A stretch of DNA of 16,939 nt, from NCBI GenBank assembly GCA_016290695.1, contig JAEEUX010000023.1, positions 1-16,939 of the forward strand, given 5' to 3'. Positions 7,333-14,189 of the stretch are shown piece after piece. Numbering within the stretch: position 1 is the first letter of the stretch; each line of letters starts with the position of its first letter. A program made the translations under genes and the position numbers. The DNA comes from Oscillospiraceae bacterium. Lineage in GTDB: Bacteria > Bacillota > Clostridia > Oscillospirales > Oscillospiraceae. The notes beneath the pieces are model-generated. The model had not been told where the DNA came from, did not search any database, and worked only from the letters and a program-made list of their open reading frames with translations.

Positions 7333-7378
7333 TTCTTTATTGTTCATTTGTGCTTTTTTAGTTATTTATTTTTGTTCG

Positions 7379-7642
7379 TTATTTATGCTTGGGGTTGGCT
7401 TTTACGAGTACCGCGCCCTCTGTGAGGGCGAAAATCGTATCTGTCGCGTTTTGATAAATGTGAGCCTCTATCTCGCTTATGAGTTCGCCCTTGCTCGACG
7501 AAACGTAGCGCGGAGGAAGACGGTTCAGCGCGTAGGTTATTACGTCTGTCTTGCAAGACTCGCAGTTGCAGCAGCCGATATCGCTGATGACTTTATCGAC
7601 GTTCATAAGGACGATTTCTTCTGTTACATTACGATATCCCAA
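7379..7642 (-). CDS. comFB: ComFB-family protein
   Basis: An 87-aa single-domain protein of the ComFB family (named after the B. subtilis late competence operon). It contains the family's Cys cluster CCNCESC (C24, C25, C27, C30) followed by TDVITYALNRLPPRYV and a C-terminal ATDTIFALTEGAVLVKANP helix. The cysteines probably bind zinc. ComFB-domain proteins have been linked to cyclic dinucleotide sensing in cyanobacteria (recalled, not checked). A TTG start at 7642 with GGGAG upstream gives a full-length family member; an in-frame TGA three codons earlier bars a longer start, and the ATG at codon 13 would cut into the conserved helix. It is the last gene of the fliD unit, 19 bp from its neighbour, so a motility role is likelier than competence. 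Confidence 0.8.
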   Translation of the reverse strand: MGYRNVTEEIVLMNVDKVISDIGCCNCESCKTDVITYALNRLPPRYVSSSKGELISEIEAHIYQNATDTIFALTEGAVLVKANPKHK

Positions 7643-7661
7643 AATAATTCACGCTCCCAAA

Positions 7662-8114
7662 TCAGTTTCTTTTATCGAAATTAACGCCCTCATAGCCGAG
7701 GAAGGAAGACTTCATATAGGCGCTTATATTCGTCTTTTTCCTCGCGAGAAGCATTTCGCGCAGATATTCGTCGCGCCTTGTCTGGATGCTGTTCATGCAG
7801 ACGGCGCAGCTTTCGTTCATCGCTTCCATATCGCTTCTGATTTGTCTGCGAAGCTTTTGGCAGCTCGGCTCGGTCTCCGGGGTGATATTGTCCGACGCGT
7901 CGAGAGCGGCGATTTCCTCGGAGATGGCGTTGAGGCGCAGAACGGACTCGTTCACTCTGTCGGCAAAGGCAATTATCTCCTCGTCGGAGGCTTCGTCAAT
8001 GCTCTCCGCTTCCGTTTCGACATAGGCGCGCAGAGCCGCGGAGAGCTTCGCCGCGTCTTCATAAAGCGCGAGCTTGCGTTTTACGTCTTCCGGGATGTAG
8101 ATGTTCGTACTCAT
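7662..8114 (-). CDS. Small helical protein downstream of fliD, possible FliT/FlgN-type chaperone
   Basis: A 150-aa soluble, almost entirely helical protein with no signal peptide or membrane segment. Residues about 8-75 are Ala/Glu-rich amphipathic helices (ALYEDAAKLSAALRAYVETE, then NESVLRLNAISEEIAAL). Residues about 82-130 form a second helical segment (CQKLRRQIRSDMEAM.., QTRRDEYLREMLLARK). I do not recognise the sequence. Its size, helical nature and place directly after fliD recall the export chaperones FliT (for FliD) and FlgN (for FlgK/FlgL), which are very divergent in sequence. ATG at 8114 is preceded by GGGAGG. The chaperone role is inferred from context. Confidence 0.55.
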   Translation of the reverse strand: MSTNIYIPEDVKRKLALYEDAAKLSAALRAYVETEAESIDEASDEEIIAFADRVNESVLRLNAISEEIAALDASDNITPETEPSCQKLRRQIRSDMEAMNESCAVCMNSIQTRRDEYLREMLLARKKTNISAYMKSSFLGYEGVNFDKRN

Positions 8115-8146
8115 GCGTCAGCCTCCCACAGGTGCACCTTGAAAAA

Positions 8147-9757
8147 TCACGCAAAGAGCTGAGAAAGATAGTTTGCGGAGCTGTTGAGCTTGGAAAGAGC
8201 CGTTTCCATATTGGCAAATTTCTTATAATACTTATTTGCCATGTCGGAGAGCTTATCCGTAAGGGTACCGACGGTTTTTTCAATGTCTGAAATAGACTTC
8301 TCATAATCCTTGATGACATTGTTTGAAACGCCGAGGTAATTCGTCATCGAATTTCTGAACTTGTAAATGAGGCCCTGTTCCGAGGAGGGAGAGGTGGACT
8401 TGCCGCCCGTGAACATCTTGATAACGGAATCGAGGTCCTTGCTCATTGCCGCCTTGAGCGCATCGGCGTCCAGCTCAAGCGTGCCCTTGTTGGAGCTGAA
8501 ATAGCTGGCAGTGGTGATGCCGATGGAGGCAAGGTTCTTGCCCGTTCCGCCGGCAGGAGAATAGAAAGCGCCTTTAAGGTCGGAAAGGAGCTTTTCAAGG
8601 TCCTTATCGTGGTAAAGGATGCCCTCCTTCGCCTTGGCTTCCCATTTTTCTATCTCGTCCTCCGACATTTCTTCCTTCTGAGCGTCGGTAAGCGGCTTGA
8701 ATTCCTGCTTCGGCTTCTTGGTGCTAACGTACTTATCAAGGGTCTTGATAAGGTCGTTGAGAGAATCAACGAACTCGTTGATATTATCGCTCGCGGCGCT
8801 GTAATCGCGGGTGACGTTGAAGTGCATGGTGCTCTCGGTGACCTCGTTGAGCTCATAGGTGAGGCCGTCTATGGTGAAATTATTGGAGTCGCGCTCTATC
8901 TCGATGCCGTCGATGGTGACAAGGGCGTTCTGCGCGCCGTCGGTATATTTGCCGCTTGCGATGCCGAAAGCGCCGACGGCGGGCTGGGTGGTATATGTGG
9001 GGTTGCCGCTCTCGTCAAGGACGGGTTGGCCGTCTTCTCCGAGGACGGGGACCTGCATAGTCGCCCCGGGGTTGCCGAAGGCGTTGCCGGAGATGTTCAC
9101 TATGCTGACGGAGCCTTCCGCGCCGGAAACGTCGGACGTGATGCTGAAGCCGTCGGTCAGGCGGCTGTACTTCATGGTGACGTTGGCGTCCTCATCGGAA
9201 TTTATCGTGTTTATCATGTTCTGGAGCGTAGTCTCCGCAGAGAAGGAAAACTTCTTTCCGTTTATTGAGAAAGAAATCTCACCCTTGGAGTCAAACTGGA
9301 GCGGCGTCTTGAAGCCAAGCTCCTTGAGCGTAGTCGTATTGCTGGAAGAAAGCTCCTTGCCGTTTGAAACGCCCCTGCTGGAAGTGGATGCGCTGCCGGC
9401 AAGTCTTGAAACGGAAACGCTCGTTTTGCCTTCGTAGGCTCCGTCTGACGCGGAAACAGCAACAGCATTGCTTGTGCTCGTCGTCGAAACCTTATACTGA
9501 GAGTAGGTGCTGCTTTTGAGCATGCTTGACGAGCCTAACACGGAACAATAGGTGTTGTTGAACGTCTTGACCTTATCGGCTATATCGTTCAGCGCGTCCT
9601 TTTTCCACTCCGTAAGAGTTTTTCTTTGGTTCTGCGTATCTATTTTAGTCTGCTGGGCAGAACAGAGATTCTTAACGAGGGCATCCGTATCAAGCTCTGA
9701 GAACATACCTGTGATTCTCGAAGAACTGCTGTAAATAGAATTTACATTTGTCGCCAT
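8147..9757 (-). CDS. fliD: FliD, flagellar filament cap protein (HAP2)
   Basis: A 536-aa secreted protein that forms the cap under which flagellin polymerises. The N-terminal FliD_N region starts SRITGMFSELDTDALVKNL and continues into the D0 coiled coil (about residues 10-75). The central domains include a KFSFSAETTLQNMINTINSD segment. The FliD_C region runs from about 260 to the end, closing with a long coiled coil and LNSSANYLSQLFA. I place the start at the ATG at 9757, preceded by AAGGAGGAGA; a GTG 17 codons earlier has no such site and reads through it. There is no cleavable signal, as expected for type III flagellar export. A Gly/Pro-rich loop (about residues 240-270) looks like a variable surface insertion. 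The downstream genes are 33 and 19 bp apart. Confidence 0.95.
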   Translation of the reverse strand: MATNVNSIYSSSSRITGMFSELDTDALVKNLCSAQQTKIDTQNQRKTLTEWKKDALNDIADKVKTFNNTYCSVLGSSSMLKSSTYSQYKVSTTSTSNAVAVSASDGAYEGKTSVSVSRLAGSASTSSRGVSNGKELSSSNTTTLKELGFKTPLQFDSKGEISFSINGKKFSFSAETTLQNMINTINSDEDANVTMKYSRLTDGFSITSDVSGAEGSVSIVNISGNAFGNPGATMQVPVLGEDGQPVLDESGNPTYTTQPAVGAFGIASGKYTDGAQNALVTIDGIEIERDSNNFTIDGLTYELNEVTESTMHFNVTRDYSAASDNINEFVDSLNDLIKTLDKYVSTKKPKQEFKPLTDAQKEEMSEDEIEKWEAKAKEGILYHDKDLEKLLSDLKGAFYSPAGGTGKNLASIGITTASYFSSNKGTLELDADALKAAMSKDLDSVIKMFTGGKSTSPSSEQGLIYKFRNSMTNYLGVSNNVIKDYEKSISDIEKTVGTLTDKLSDMANKYYKKFANMETALSKLNSSANYLSQLFA

Positions 9758-9835
9758 AAAAATCTCCTCCTTGAATTTGAACTGGGGGCTTGATTGCACA
9801 AAAGCCACGCCTGTTCGCTGCTTCCTCTATTATCT

Positions 9836-9862
9836 GTATCGTAATTATTTGGGAATAATTAA
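9836..9862 (-). promoter_or_regulatory. Possible sigma-D-like promoter of fliD with palindromic spacer
   Basis: On the minus strand, TTAA (9859-9862), a 16-nt spacer and ACGATAC (9836-9842) resemble the sigma-28 pattern TAAA-N15/16-CCGATAT with the same spacing as the element before the fliD-like gene. The spacer is part of a perfect AT palindrome, AATTATT-4-AATAATT (9843-9860). It lies about 80 bp before the fliD start. Weak consensus match. Confidence 0.3.
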
Positions 9863-9868
9863 GCACCG

Positions 9869-10939
9869 TCACAAAATAATCATGTTTTTTTCAAATTCAG
9901 TGATATTCTCGGCTGAGCTTTCCCCGAGAATAATTACGTCCTCTATCCTCACGCCGAACTCTCCCGGGATGTATATCCCCGGCTCGGCCGATATTACAGC
10001 AGAAAGAGGCATCGGCTTTTCGTTCGTGGGCGAGGCGTTCGGCTCTTCGTGAATATCAAGACCTACGCCGTGGCCGAAGCTGTGGCCGAAGTATTCGCCG
10101 TAGCCCGCCTTTGCGATCACATCCCGCGCCGCCTTGTCAATGTCTCTGCCGGTAACGCCCGCCCTCGCAGCTTCTATGCCCGCAAGCTGCGCCTCAAGAA
10201 CGACGGAATAGACCTCCTTCATCTTATCGCTCGCGCTGCCGACGGCGACCGTCCTCGTCATGTCAGAACAGTAGCCTCCGTATATACAGCCGAAATCCAT
10301 CGTAACGAAATCGCCGCTTTGTATCTTCACGTCGCCGGGCACACCGTGCGGCATGCTCGTCTTCGCACCCGTAATAACGATGGGGTCGAAGGAATTATTC
10401 TCTGCGCCGCCGAGGAGCATGCGGTAGGTGAGCTCCGCAGCTATCTCCCGCTCCGTCACGCCGGGCTTAATGAGCGGCAAGACCTCGTCCAGCGCGGCTT
10501 CCGCGATTTTCTGCGCCTTTTTGAGACAGGTTATTTCCTCCGGCTTTTTGGAGCTTCTGAGCGCCTTCATTATGCTCTGCGCGGGAACGAGTTCCGCCTT
10601 CAGCTTGGAGCTGAGCGAAAGATACTCTGCATGGCTCATGCTTGCTTCCTCAACGCCGAGGCGCTTAATCGAATACTTTTCAATGAGATCGTTGATTTTT
10701 TTCTCGTAGGGCTCCGCAGAGCTTATCATCTCAACGGAGGCATCCTTAATCGCGTTTCCGGCCGCCTCGATATACCGCGAATCGGTGAAAAACCAGGCAG
10801 CTTCCCGCGTAACGAGGCAGCAGCCGGCGCTTGAAGCGAAGCCGAGTGCGTAGCGGCGGTTTTTATCGTTTTGTATGAGAAGCGCGTCCGCCCCGTCGAA
10901 GCGGGCAAGAGCCGCTTTCAGTTCCGGCAGATTTGTCAT
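9869..10939 (-). CDS. Xaa-Pro dipeptidase/aminopeptidase (peptidase M24B)
   Basis: A 356-aa cytoplasmic metallopeptidase of the M24B 'pita-bread' family (YqhT-like) that removes residues N-terminal to proline. The creatinase N-terminal domain spans about 1-128 and the catalytic domain 135-350. All five metal ligands are visible: D215 (VTMDFGC), D226 (YCSDMTRT), H290 (SFGHGVGLDIHE), E319 (SAEPGIY) and E333 (RIEDV). PHGVP (197-201) is the usual substrate-side His motif. ATG at 10939 follows AAAGGAAAAG and overlaps the yqeG stop by 4 bp (ATGA). In many Clostridia this gene precedes efp; here the next gene is fliD instead, with its own putative promoter. Whether it prefers dipeptides or longer peptides cannot be told. 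Confidence 0.92.
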   Translation of the reverse strand: MTNLPELKAALARFDGADALLIQNDKNRRYALGFASSAGCCLVTREAAWFFTDSRYIEAAGNAIKDASVEMISSAEPYEKKINDLIEKYSIKRLGVEEASMSHAEYLSLSSKLKAELVPAQSIMKALRSSKKPEEITCLKKAQKIAEAALDEVLPLIKPGVTEREIAAELTYRMLLGGAENNSFDPIVITGAKTSMPHGVPGDVKIQSGDFVTMDFGCIYGGYCSDMTRTVAVGSASDKMKEVYSVVLEAQLAGIEAARAGVTGRDIDKAARDVIAKAGYGEYFGHSFGHGVGLDIHEEPNASPTNEKPMPLSAVISAEPGIYIPGEFGVRIEDVIILGESSAENITEFEKNMIIL

Positions 10940-11436
10940 AGACGCTTTTCCTTTCTGGTGCAGAGACGCATGGGTATCTCTGCTATGTAGCGAAGGATGT
11001 AAAGGATGTTATTCAGTTCGAGCGGCTCGACAATAATGGAGCGCACTCCGGCAAGGTTTGCGCCGAGAACGTCCGTAAAAATCTGGTCTCCTACAAGCGC
11101 AGCCTCGCCCCGGGGTCTCCCCATCTGGCGAAGCGCCTCATAAATGGCCCAACGATGCGGCTTCTGCGCCTTGTCTATATATGGGACGCCCCACTCCTTG
11201 GAAAACCGGGCGGCGCGGCTCGTTTTTGTGTTGGAAACAATGAAGAGCTCGACACCCGCCGCGCGCATATCGTCGCGCCAGCGGCACAGGCCGGGCGAAG
11301 GGTCTTTCCCCGAATAAGGAGCGAGGGTATTATCAAGATCGAGCAAAAGGAGCGTGATCCCCCGCGAATGGAGGAAATCAGGGCTGAGGTCAAAAACACG
11401 GTTTACTCTGATTTGCGGTACAAGGGATAAGGGCAT
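10936..11436 (-). CDS. yqeG: YqeG-family HAD (subclass IIIA) phosphatase
   Basis: A 166-aa HAD-superfamily phosphatase. Motif I is DLDNTLAPY (D33, D35), motif II VSNTK (S68), motif III the Lys in QKPHRW (K92) and motif IV GDQIFTDVLGAN (D117, D122), all typical of the YqeG family of Firmicutes; some relatives are phosphatidylglycerophosphatases, but the substrate here is not shown by the sequence. There are no membrane segments. I chose the ATG at 11436, which has GGAG 9 nt upstream and gives the family's usual N-terminus (PLSLVPQIRV.RVFDLSPDFL). A GTG at 11451 would overlap that site. It is transcribed divergently from the gene at 11497 and is coupled to the M24 peptidase by a 4-bp overlap. 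Confidence 0.9.
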   Translation of the reverse strand: MPLSLVPQIRVNRVFDLSPDFLHSRGITLLLLDLDNTLAPYSGKDPSPGLCRWRDDMRAAGVELFIVSNTKTSRAARFSKEWGVPYIDKAQKPHRWAIYEALRQMGRPRGEAALVGDQIFTDVLGANLAGVRSIIVEPLELNNILYILRYIAEIPMRLCTRKEKRL

Positions 11437-11496
11437 ATCATAAATCTCCACATATTAATCATATCGTATAAAAAGCAGGAAAGGAGCTGCGTAACG

Positions 11497-12153
11497 ATGG
11501 AAAGGACCCTCTGCTTTTTTCGAGGCACATCCCCGCTTCTCCCGGAAAAATACGTCCGGCGGGATTATTTCGTTTCAGCGGGAGGTGAGCTTTGCAGGGC
11601 GCTGCCCTGCGGAGGCGGTGTAATGGTCCTGTCCGGCAAAATAACGCCGGAGCTTGCCGCGAGCGTTGTTTCCGAATGCCGAAGGCGCAGCTTCAGCGCG
11701 GTCATCATGGCGGCGCGCCCATCTCATAGCGCGAGAGCGCTCAGTGCGGCGCTCTGCCGCGAGCTGAGGGTCTACGCGGCAAAGGGCTGTTTCACCCCCG
11801 GGTGCACGATACTTGTCACGCCCGTCTGGGGCGAAAGCCTGAAGAACATTCTCAGCAGCGCCATATCGGAGCACGGCGCCGCAGCGCTGTATCACCGCCC
11901 AAGGGCCGAGCGTTTCACCCTGCCCGTCACGGCGCAGAGAGGCGAGTCGTTAAGCCCGCGCGAGCTTTGCGGCGCCGCAAAACAGGCCCTGCGCCGCGCC
12001 TTCTCGCCGGAACTCTGCCGGAAATATATCATAACGGAAAGCAGCCTTATTCTATATGACGACGAAGAAAGCCTCGCCGCCAAAGCGAAGGAGGCTCTGA
12101 ACGCAGGCGCGGAGCTGATCTGCGAGGAAACGCCCACGCAAAATTACTCATAG
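11497..12153 (+). CDS. Hypothetical protein, 218 aa
   Basis: I do not recognise this protein. It is a soluble Ala/Arg-rich sequence with alternating strands and helices (GGGVMVLSGKITPELAASVV, then RSFSAVIMAARPS), nine cysteines spread along the chain, and no signal peptide, transmembrane segment or obvious catalytic motif. The pattern of hydrophobic strands followed by helices suggests an alpha/beta fold. ATG at 11497 has AAAGGAG about 10 nt upstream, and strong GC-rich codon use matches its neighbours, so it is a real gene. It is divergent from yqeG across a 60-bp gap and is followed by a separate promoter for the next gene. Confidence 0.65.
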   Translation: MERTLCFFRGTSPLLPEKYVRRDYFVSAGGELCRALPCGGGVMVLSGKITPELAASVVSECRRRSFSAVIMAARPSHSARALSAALCRELRVYAAKGCFTPGCTILVTPVWGESLKNILSSAISEHGAAALYHRPRAERFTLPVTAQRGESLSPRELCGAAKQALRRAFSPELCRKYIITESSLILYDDEESLAAKAKEALNAGAELICEETPTQNYS

Positions 12154-12157
12154 CCTA

Positions 12158-12186
12158 TTTACACTTACCTATGCTAACATTATAAT
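12158..12186 (+). promoter_or_regulatory. Sigma-A promoter of the DUF45 metallopeptidase
   Basis: TTTACA (12158-12163), a 17-bp spacer and a perfect TATAAT (12181-12186) lie 61 bp before the TTG start at 12247. The match to the housekeeping consensus is strong. Confidence 0.75.
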
Positions 12187-12246
12187 GTATTTTTGGCAAA
12201 TGTAAATGATATTTTTATTTTTCCGTCAAAAAGGAGGCAACCCGTC

Positions 12247-12786
12247 TTGTCCGTGCGCGAATATGAGCTTATCCGTTCAGACAGGAAAAGCATGGCTATA
12301 GAAATCAAGCCCGATGGGAGGGTGCTTCTGCGCGTTCCCCGCCGCATGCCGCTCGGTACGGCAGAGGCGTTTTTGGCGCGCCATGAAGCATGGATAGAAG
12401 AAAAACTTCGCGTGCTTAAGGTCTGGCGTGAAGCGCACCCCGAGCCGGGTGAATCGGAACGGCAAAGGCTCATAGCCGAAGCAAAGCGCGCGATACCGCC
12501 GCTCGTGGAAAAGTATTCTCGGATAATGGGCGTGACGCCCGCGGGAATAAGCATCACGGGCGCGAAAACGCGTTTCGGAAGCTGCAGCGCTAAAAACCGG
12601 CTGTGCTTTTCATGGCGGCTCATGAGCTATCCGGACGAGGCAATAGAATACGTCGTCGTCCACGAGCTCAGCCATATCCGCCACAAAAATCATGGGCCGG
12701 ACTTTTACGCCTTCATCGCATCCGTCCTGCCGGATTACAGGGAGCGTGAAAGGCTTCTGAAACGCCAAGCCGGGGACTATTCGTAA
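12247..12786 (+). CDS. YgjP/DUF45-family zinc metallopeptidase-like protein
   Basis: A 179-aa protein of the YgjP-like (DUF45, WLM/SprT-like) group. The zinc site is HELSHIRHKNHGPDFYAF: H139 and H143 with E140 form HExxH, and H149 in NHGPDF is the third ligand. Upstream is the family's GAKTRFGSCSAKNRLCFSWRL strand pair (about 105-125). The N-terminal half (about 10-75) holds the VREYELIRSDRKS.AIEIKPDGRVLLRVP domain. The cellular substrate is not known; relatives lie near restriction or housekeeping genes. I place the start at the TTG at 12247, with AAGGAGG 9 nt upstream; the frame extends 18 codons further but those overlap the promoter and ribosome binding site. Confidence 0.85.
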   Translation: MSVREYELIRSDRKSMAIEIKPDGRVLLRVPRRMPLGTAEAFLARHEAWIEEKLRVLKVWREAHPEPGESERQRLIAEAKRAIPPLVEKYSRIMGVTPAGISITGAKTRFGSCSAKNRLCFSWRLMSYPDEAIEYVVVHELSHIRHKNHGPDFYAFIASVLPDYRERERLLKRQAGDYS

Positions 12787-12824
12787 TATACCACAATATT
12801 ATAAAAAATTTTTCGTGAAAAAAG

Positions 12825-12853
12825 TTGATATTTCTCATTTTGCCTGTTATAAT
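12825..12853 (+). promoter_or_regulatory. Sigma-A promoter of the response regulator
   Basis: TTGATA (12825-12830), a 17-bp spacer and TATAAT (12848-12853) lie 60 bp before the ATG at 12914. A near-perfect consensus. Confidence 0.8.
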
Positions 12854-12913
12854 TGAAAAAGGGTAACGTTTGATAGCCAATGCCCGTTCTTTTGTGGGAA
12901 AGGAGCGCGTGAA

Positions 12914-13723
12914 ATGAGAGTTATCGCCGTAGACGATGATGCATTGAGTCTCGAAATCTTTAAAACTCAGCTTCGCCAGATTTCATACGTCGGCAAGATT
13001 GACGCTTTCACAAGCCCCCTAGCCGCTTTGCGTTTTGCCGCCGAAAACCCTGTAGACGTCGCTTTTCTCGACATCTCCATGAATGAGATGGACGGCATCA
13101 CTCTCGCGGAGCGCCTCAAAAGCATAAACGGCGCAATTAGAATAGTTTTCATCACTGGGCACGCGGAATTTGCCATAAACGCCTATGAACTTCACGCCTC
13201 CGGCTATCTCATTAAACCCGCAAGCCTTGAAAAAATCGAAAAAACGCTCGAATACATACTCCTGCCGCCGCCGGACCTTAGCCCTGATCCGCTTCTCACC
13301 GTTCGCTGCTTCGGCAATTTTGAGGTTTTTTATAAAAACGAACCCTTAAAATTCCAGCGAAGCAAGACGAAGGAGCTTTTTGCCTATCTTATAGACAGGC
13401 GCGGCGCTTCCGTGAACACGGGCGAACTCACCGCCGTCCTTTGGGACACGGATTATGACAATCAGTCTCAGAAGAACCAGCTTCGCGTCCTTATTTCCGA
13501 CCTTTCGCGCACTCTGCGCTCCGTGAAAGCGGAGGCGGTTTTCCGCAAGAGACGCGATAGCTATTCGATAGATCCCTCCTTGCTCGACTGTGATTTCTAC
13601 AGCTACACTGAGGGCTCAGCGAGCGCCGCTATCTCCTTCAACGGCGAATATATGAGCCAGTATAGCTGGGCGGAATTCACGCTTGCTTACCTTTATCAGC
13701 TTGAAAAACGTGTCAGCGGATAA
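12914..13723 (+). CDS. Response regulator with receiver and SARP-like winged-helix domain
   Basis: A 269-aa transcription factor. The receiver (1-118) has the acidic pocket D7-D9, phospho-acceptor D53 (VAFLDISMNEMDG), T81 (IVFITGH) and K101 (GYLIKPA). A linker leads to an OmpR/SARP-type winged helix (about 128-215) with FGNFEVFYKNEPLKFQRSKTKELFAYLIDRRG and the NTGELTAVLW wing. The last 35 residues (FNGEYMSQYSWAEFTLAYLYQLEKR) look like the first helices of a bacterial transcriptional activation (BTAD) domain, cut short; from memory, this length is common in gut Clostridia, so it is probably not a truncation. ATG at 12914 follows AAAGGAG. No sensor kinase is adjacent, so it is an orphan. It has its own promoter and terminator. 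Confidence 0.9.
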   Translation: MRVIAVDDDALSLEIFKTQLRQISYVGKIDAFTSPLAALRFAAENPVDVAFLDISMNEMDGITLAERLKSINGAIRIVFITGHAEFAINAYELHASGYLIKPASLEKIEKTLEYILLPPPDLSPDPLLTVRCFGNFEVFYKNEPLKFQRSKTKELFAYLIDRRGASVNTGELTAVLWDTDYDNQSQKNQLRVLISDLSRTLRSVKAEAVFRKRRDSYSIDPSLLDCDFYSYTEGSASAAISFNGEYMSQYSWAEFTLAYLYQLEKRVSG

Positions 13724-13739
13724 CAATTTAATAAATTTT

Positions 13740-13773
13740 GCCGCATTTGTCCCGCAATGCGGCTTTTATTTTT
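13740..13773 (+). terminator. Rho-independent terminator after the response regulator
   Basis: An 8-bp stem GCCGCATT/AATGCGGC (13740-13747, 13756-13763) with an 8-nt loop is followed by TTTTATTTTT. It begins 16 bp after the stop codon. Confidence 0.88.
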
Positions 13774-14035
13774 CGTATTTTTTAAAAAAGTTTGAATTTT
13801 CTCTTAAATATATTCAATTTGTTTCGCTTTTGTTTCGCTATGTTTGTTATTATAACTGTACCAGCTTAGAGTGTCTTATAGTTTCACAGACGATCTCCTT
13901 TTATTCCCCCCTCCTTCACATCGCCGTCGGTTTTTCTTCTGTTACCGGCGCAAGGCATATGCGGCGGACAAACTTCTGTACGTTTTGAAAGCGCTATGGC
14001 AATATGCGCAGTTTGCCGATTATGCAAGAAGTGAA
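13774..14035 (+). other. Intergenic region with possible small transcript; no supported gene
   Basis: This stretch has no convincing coding frame: the longest frames (13683-13988 and 13871-14080, plus strand) lack a ribosome binding site and a recognisable product. It carries an 11-bp tandem repeat (13818-13839) and a possible -10 box TATAAC (13851-13856), and is followed by a strong terminator-like hairpin at 14036-14067. These signals would fit a short RNA of about 200 nt, with weak internal pairing such as CGCCG (13922-13926) with CGGCG near 13947. This is inference; the region could also be a decayed remnant. Confidence 0.3.
13818..13839 (+). repeat. Perfect 11-bp tandem repeat, possible operator
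   Basis: Two adjacent identical copies of TTTGTTTCGCT end 11 bp before a TATAAC box (13851). Direct repeats with an 11-bp period just upstream of a -10 are the known binding pattern of SARP/OmpR-type winged-helix activators, and such a regulator is encoded immediately upstream. The repeat is visible; the operator role is a hypothesis. Confidence 0.4.
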
Positions 14036-14073
14036 ATAAAACAGGGCCCGCAAGGGTCCTGTTTTATTCTTTT
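14036..14073. terminator. Strong bidirectional terminator-like hairpin
   Basis: A 14-bp stem (ATAAAACAGGGCCC at 14036-14049, GGGTCCTGTTTTAT at 14054-14067, one G-U pair) has a GCAA tetraloop. T-rich sequence follows on both strands (TCTTTT on plus, TTCACTTC on minus after the stem's own TTTTAT). It could end a plus-strand transcript from the preceding gap, and serve as back-up for the minus-strand cupin genes. Confidence 0.75.
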
Positions 14074-14094
14074 GCAATAATCAGAGCGCAATTC

Positions 14095-14133
14095 AAACAG
14101 CCTGTCGGCAAAGGAATTGCCGGCAGGCTGTTT
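14095..14133 (-). terminator. Hairpin downstream of the cupin operon
   Basis: A 17-bp stem (AAACAGCCTGTCGGCAA at 14095-14111, TTGCCGGCAGGCTGTTT at 14117-14133, one G-U pair) has a 5-nt loop. It lies 57 bp after the stop of the two-module cupin gene. The U-run is short (TTT then GAATT), so termination may depend on the next hairpin at 14036-14067. Confidence 0.6.
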
Positions 14134-14189
14134 AGCTATAACTGTTATAATATAAGGCTCAGGGTCCGGGCTGTCGCTCGCTAAGCCTA

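Noticed and set aside
8609..9437. Long plus-strand frames (219 and 192 codons) opposite fliD
   Set aside because: Shadows of fliD with no start signals and no recognisable domains.
9758..9808. A longer GTG start for FliD
   Set aside because: It reads through the AAGGAGGAGA site of the ATG at 9757 and gives an N-terminus unlike FliD.
12193..12246. A longer start for the DUF45 protein (18 extra codons)
   Set aside because: The extension crosses the strong AAGGAGG site and starts within a few bases of the -10 box, so it would leave almost no leader.
13620..13723. Response regulator truncated in its BTAD domain
   Set aside because: From memory, receiver-SARP regulators of this length ending after a YSWAEF segment are common in gut Clostridia, and a terminator follows directly, so it is probably complete.
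13871..14080. A 69-codon plus-strand frame in the gap after the response regulator
   Set aside because: GTG start without a ribosome binding site, and its end runs through the terminator hairpin; a non-coding explanation fits better.
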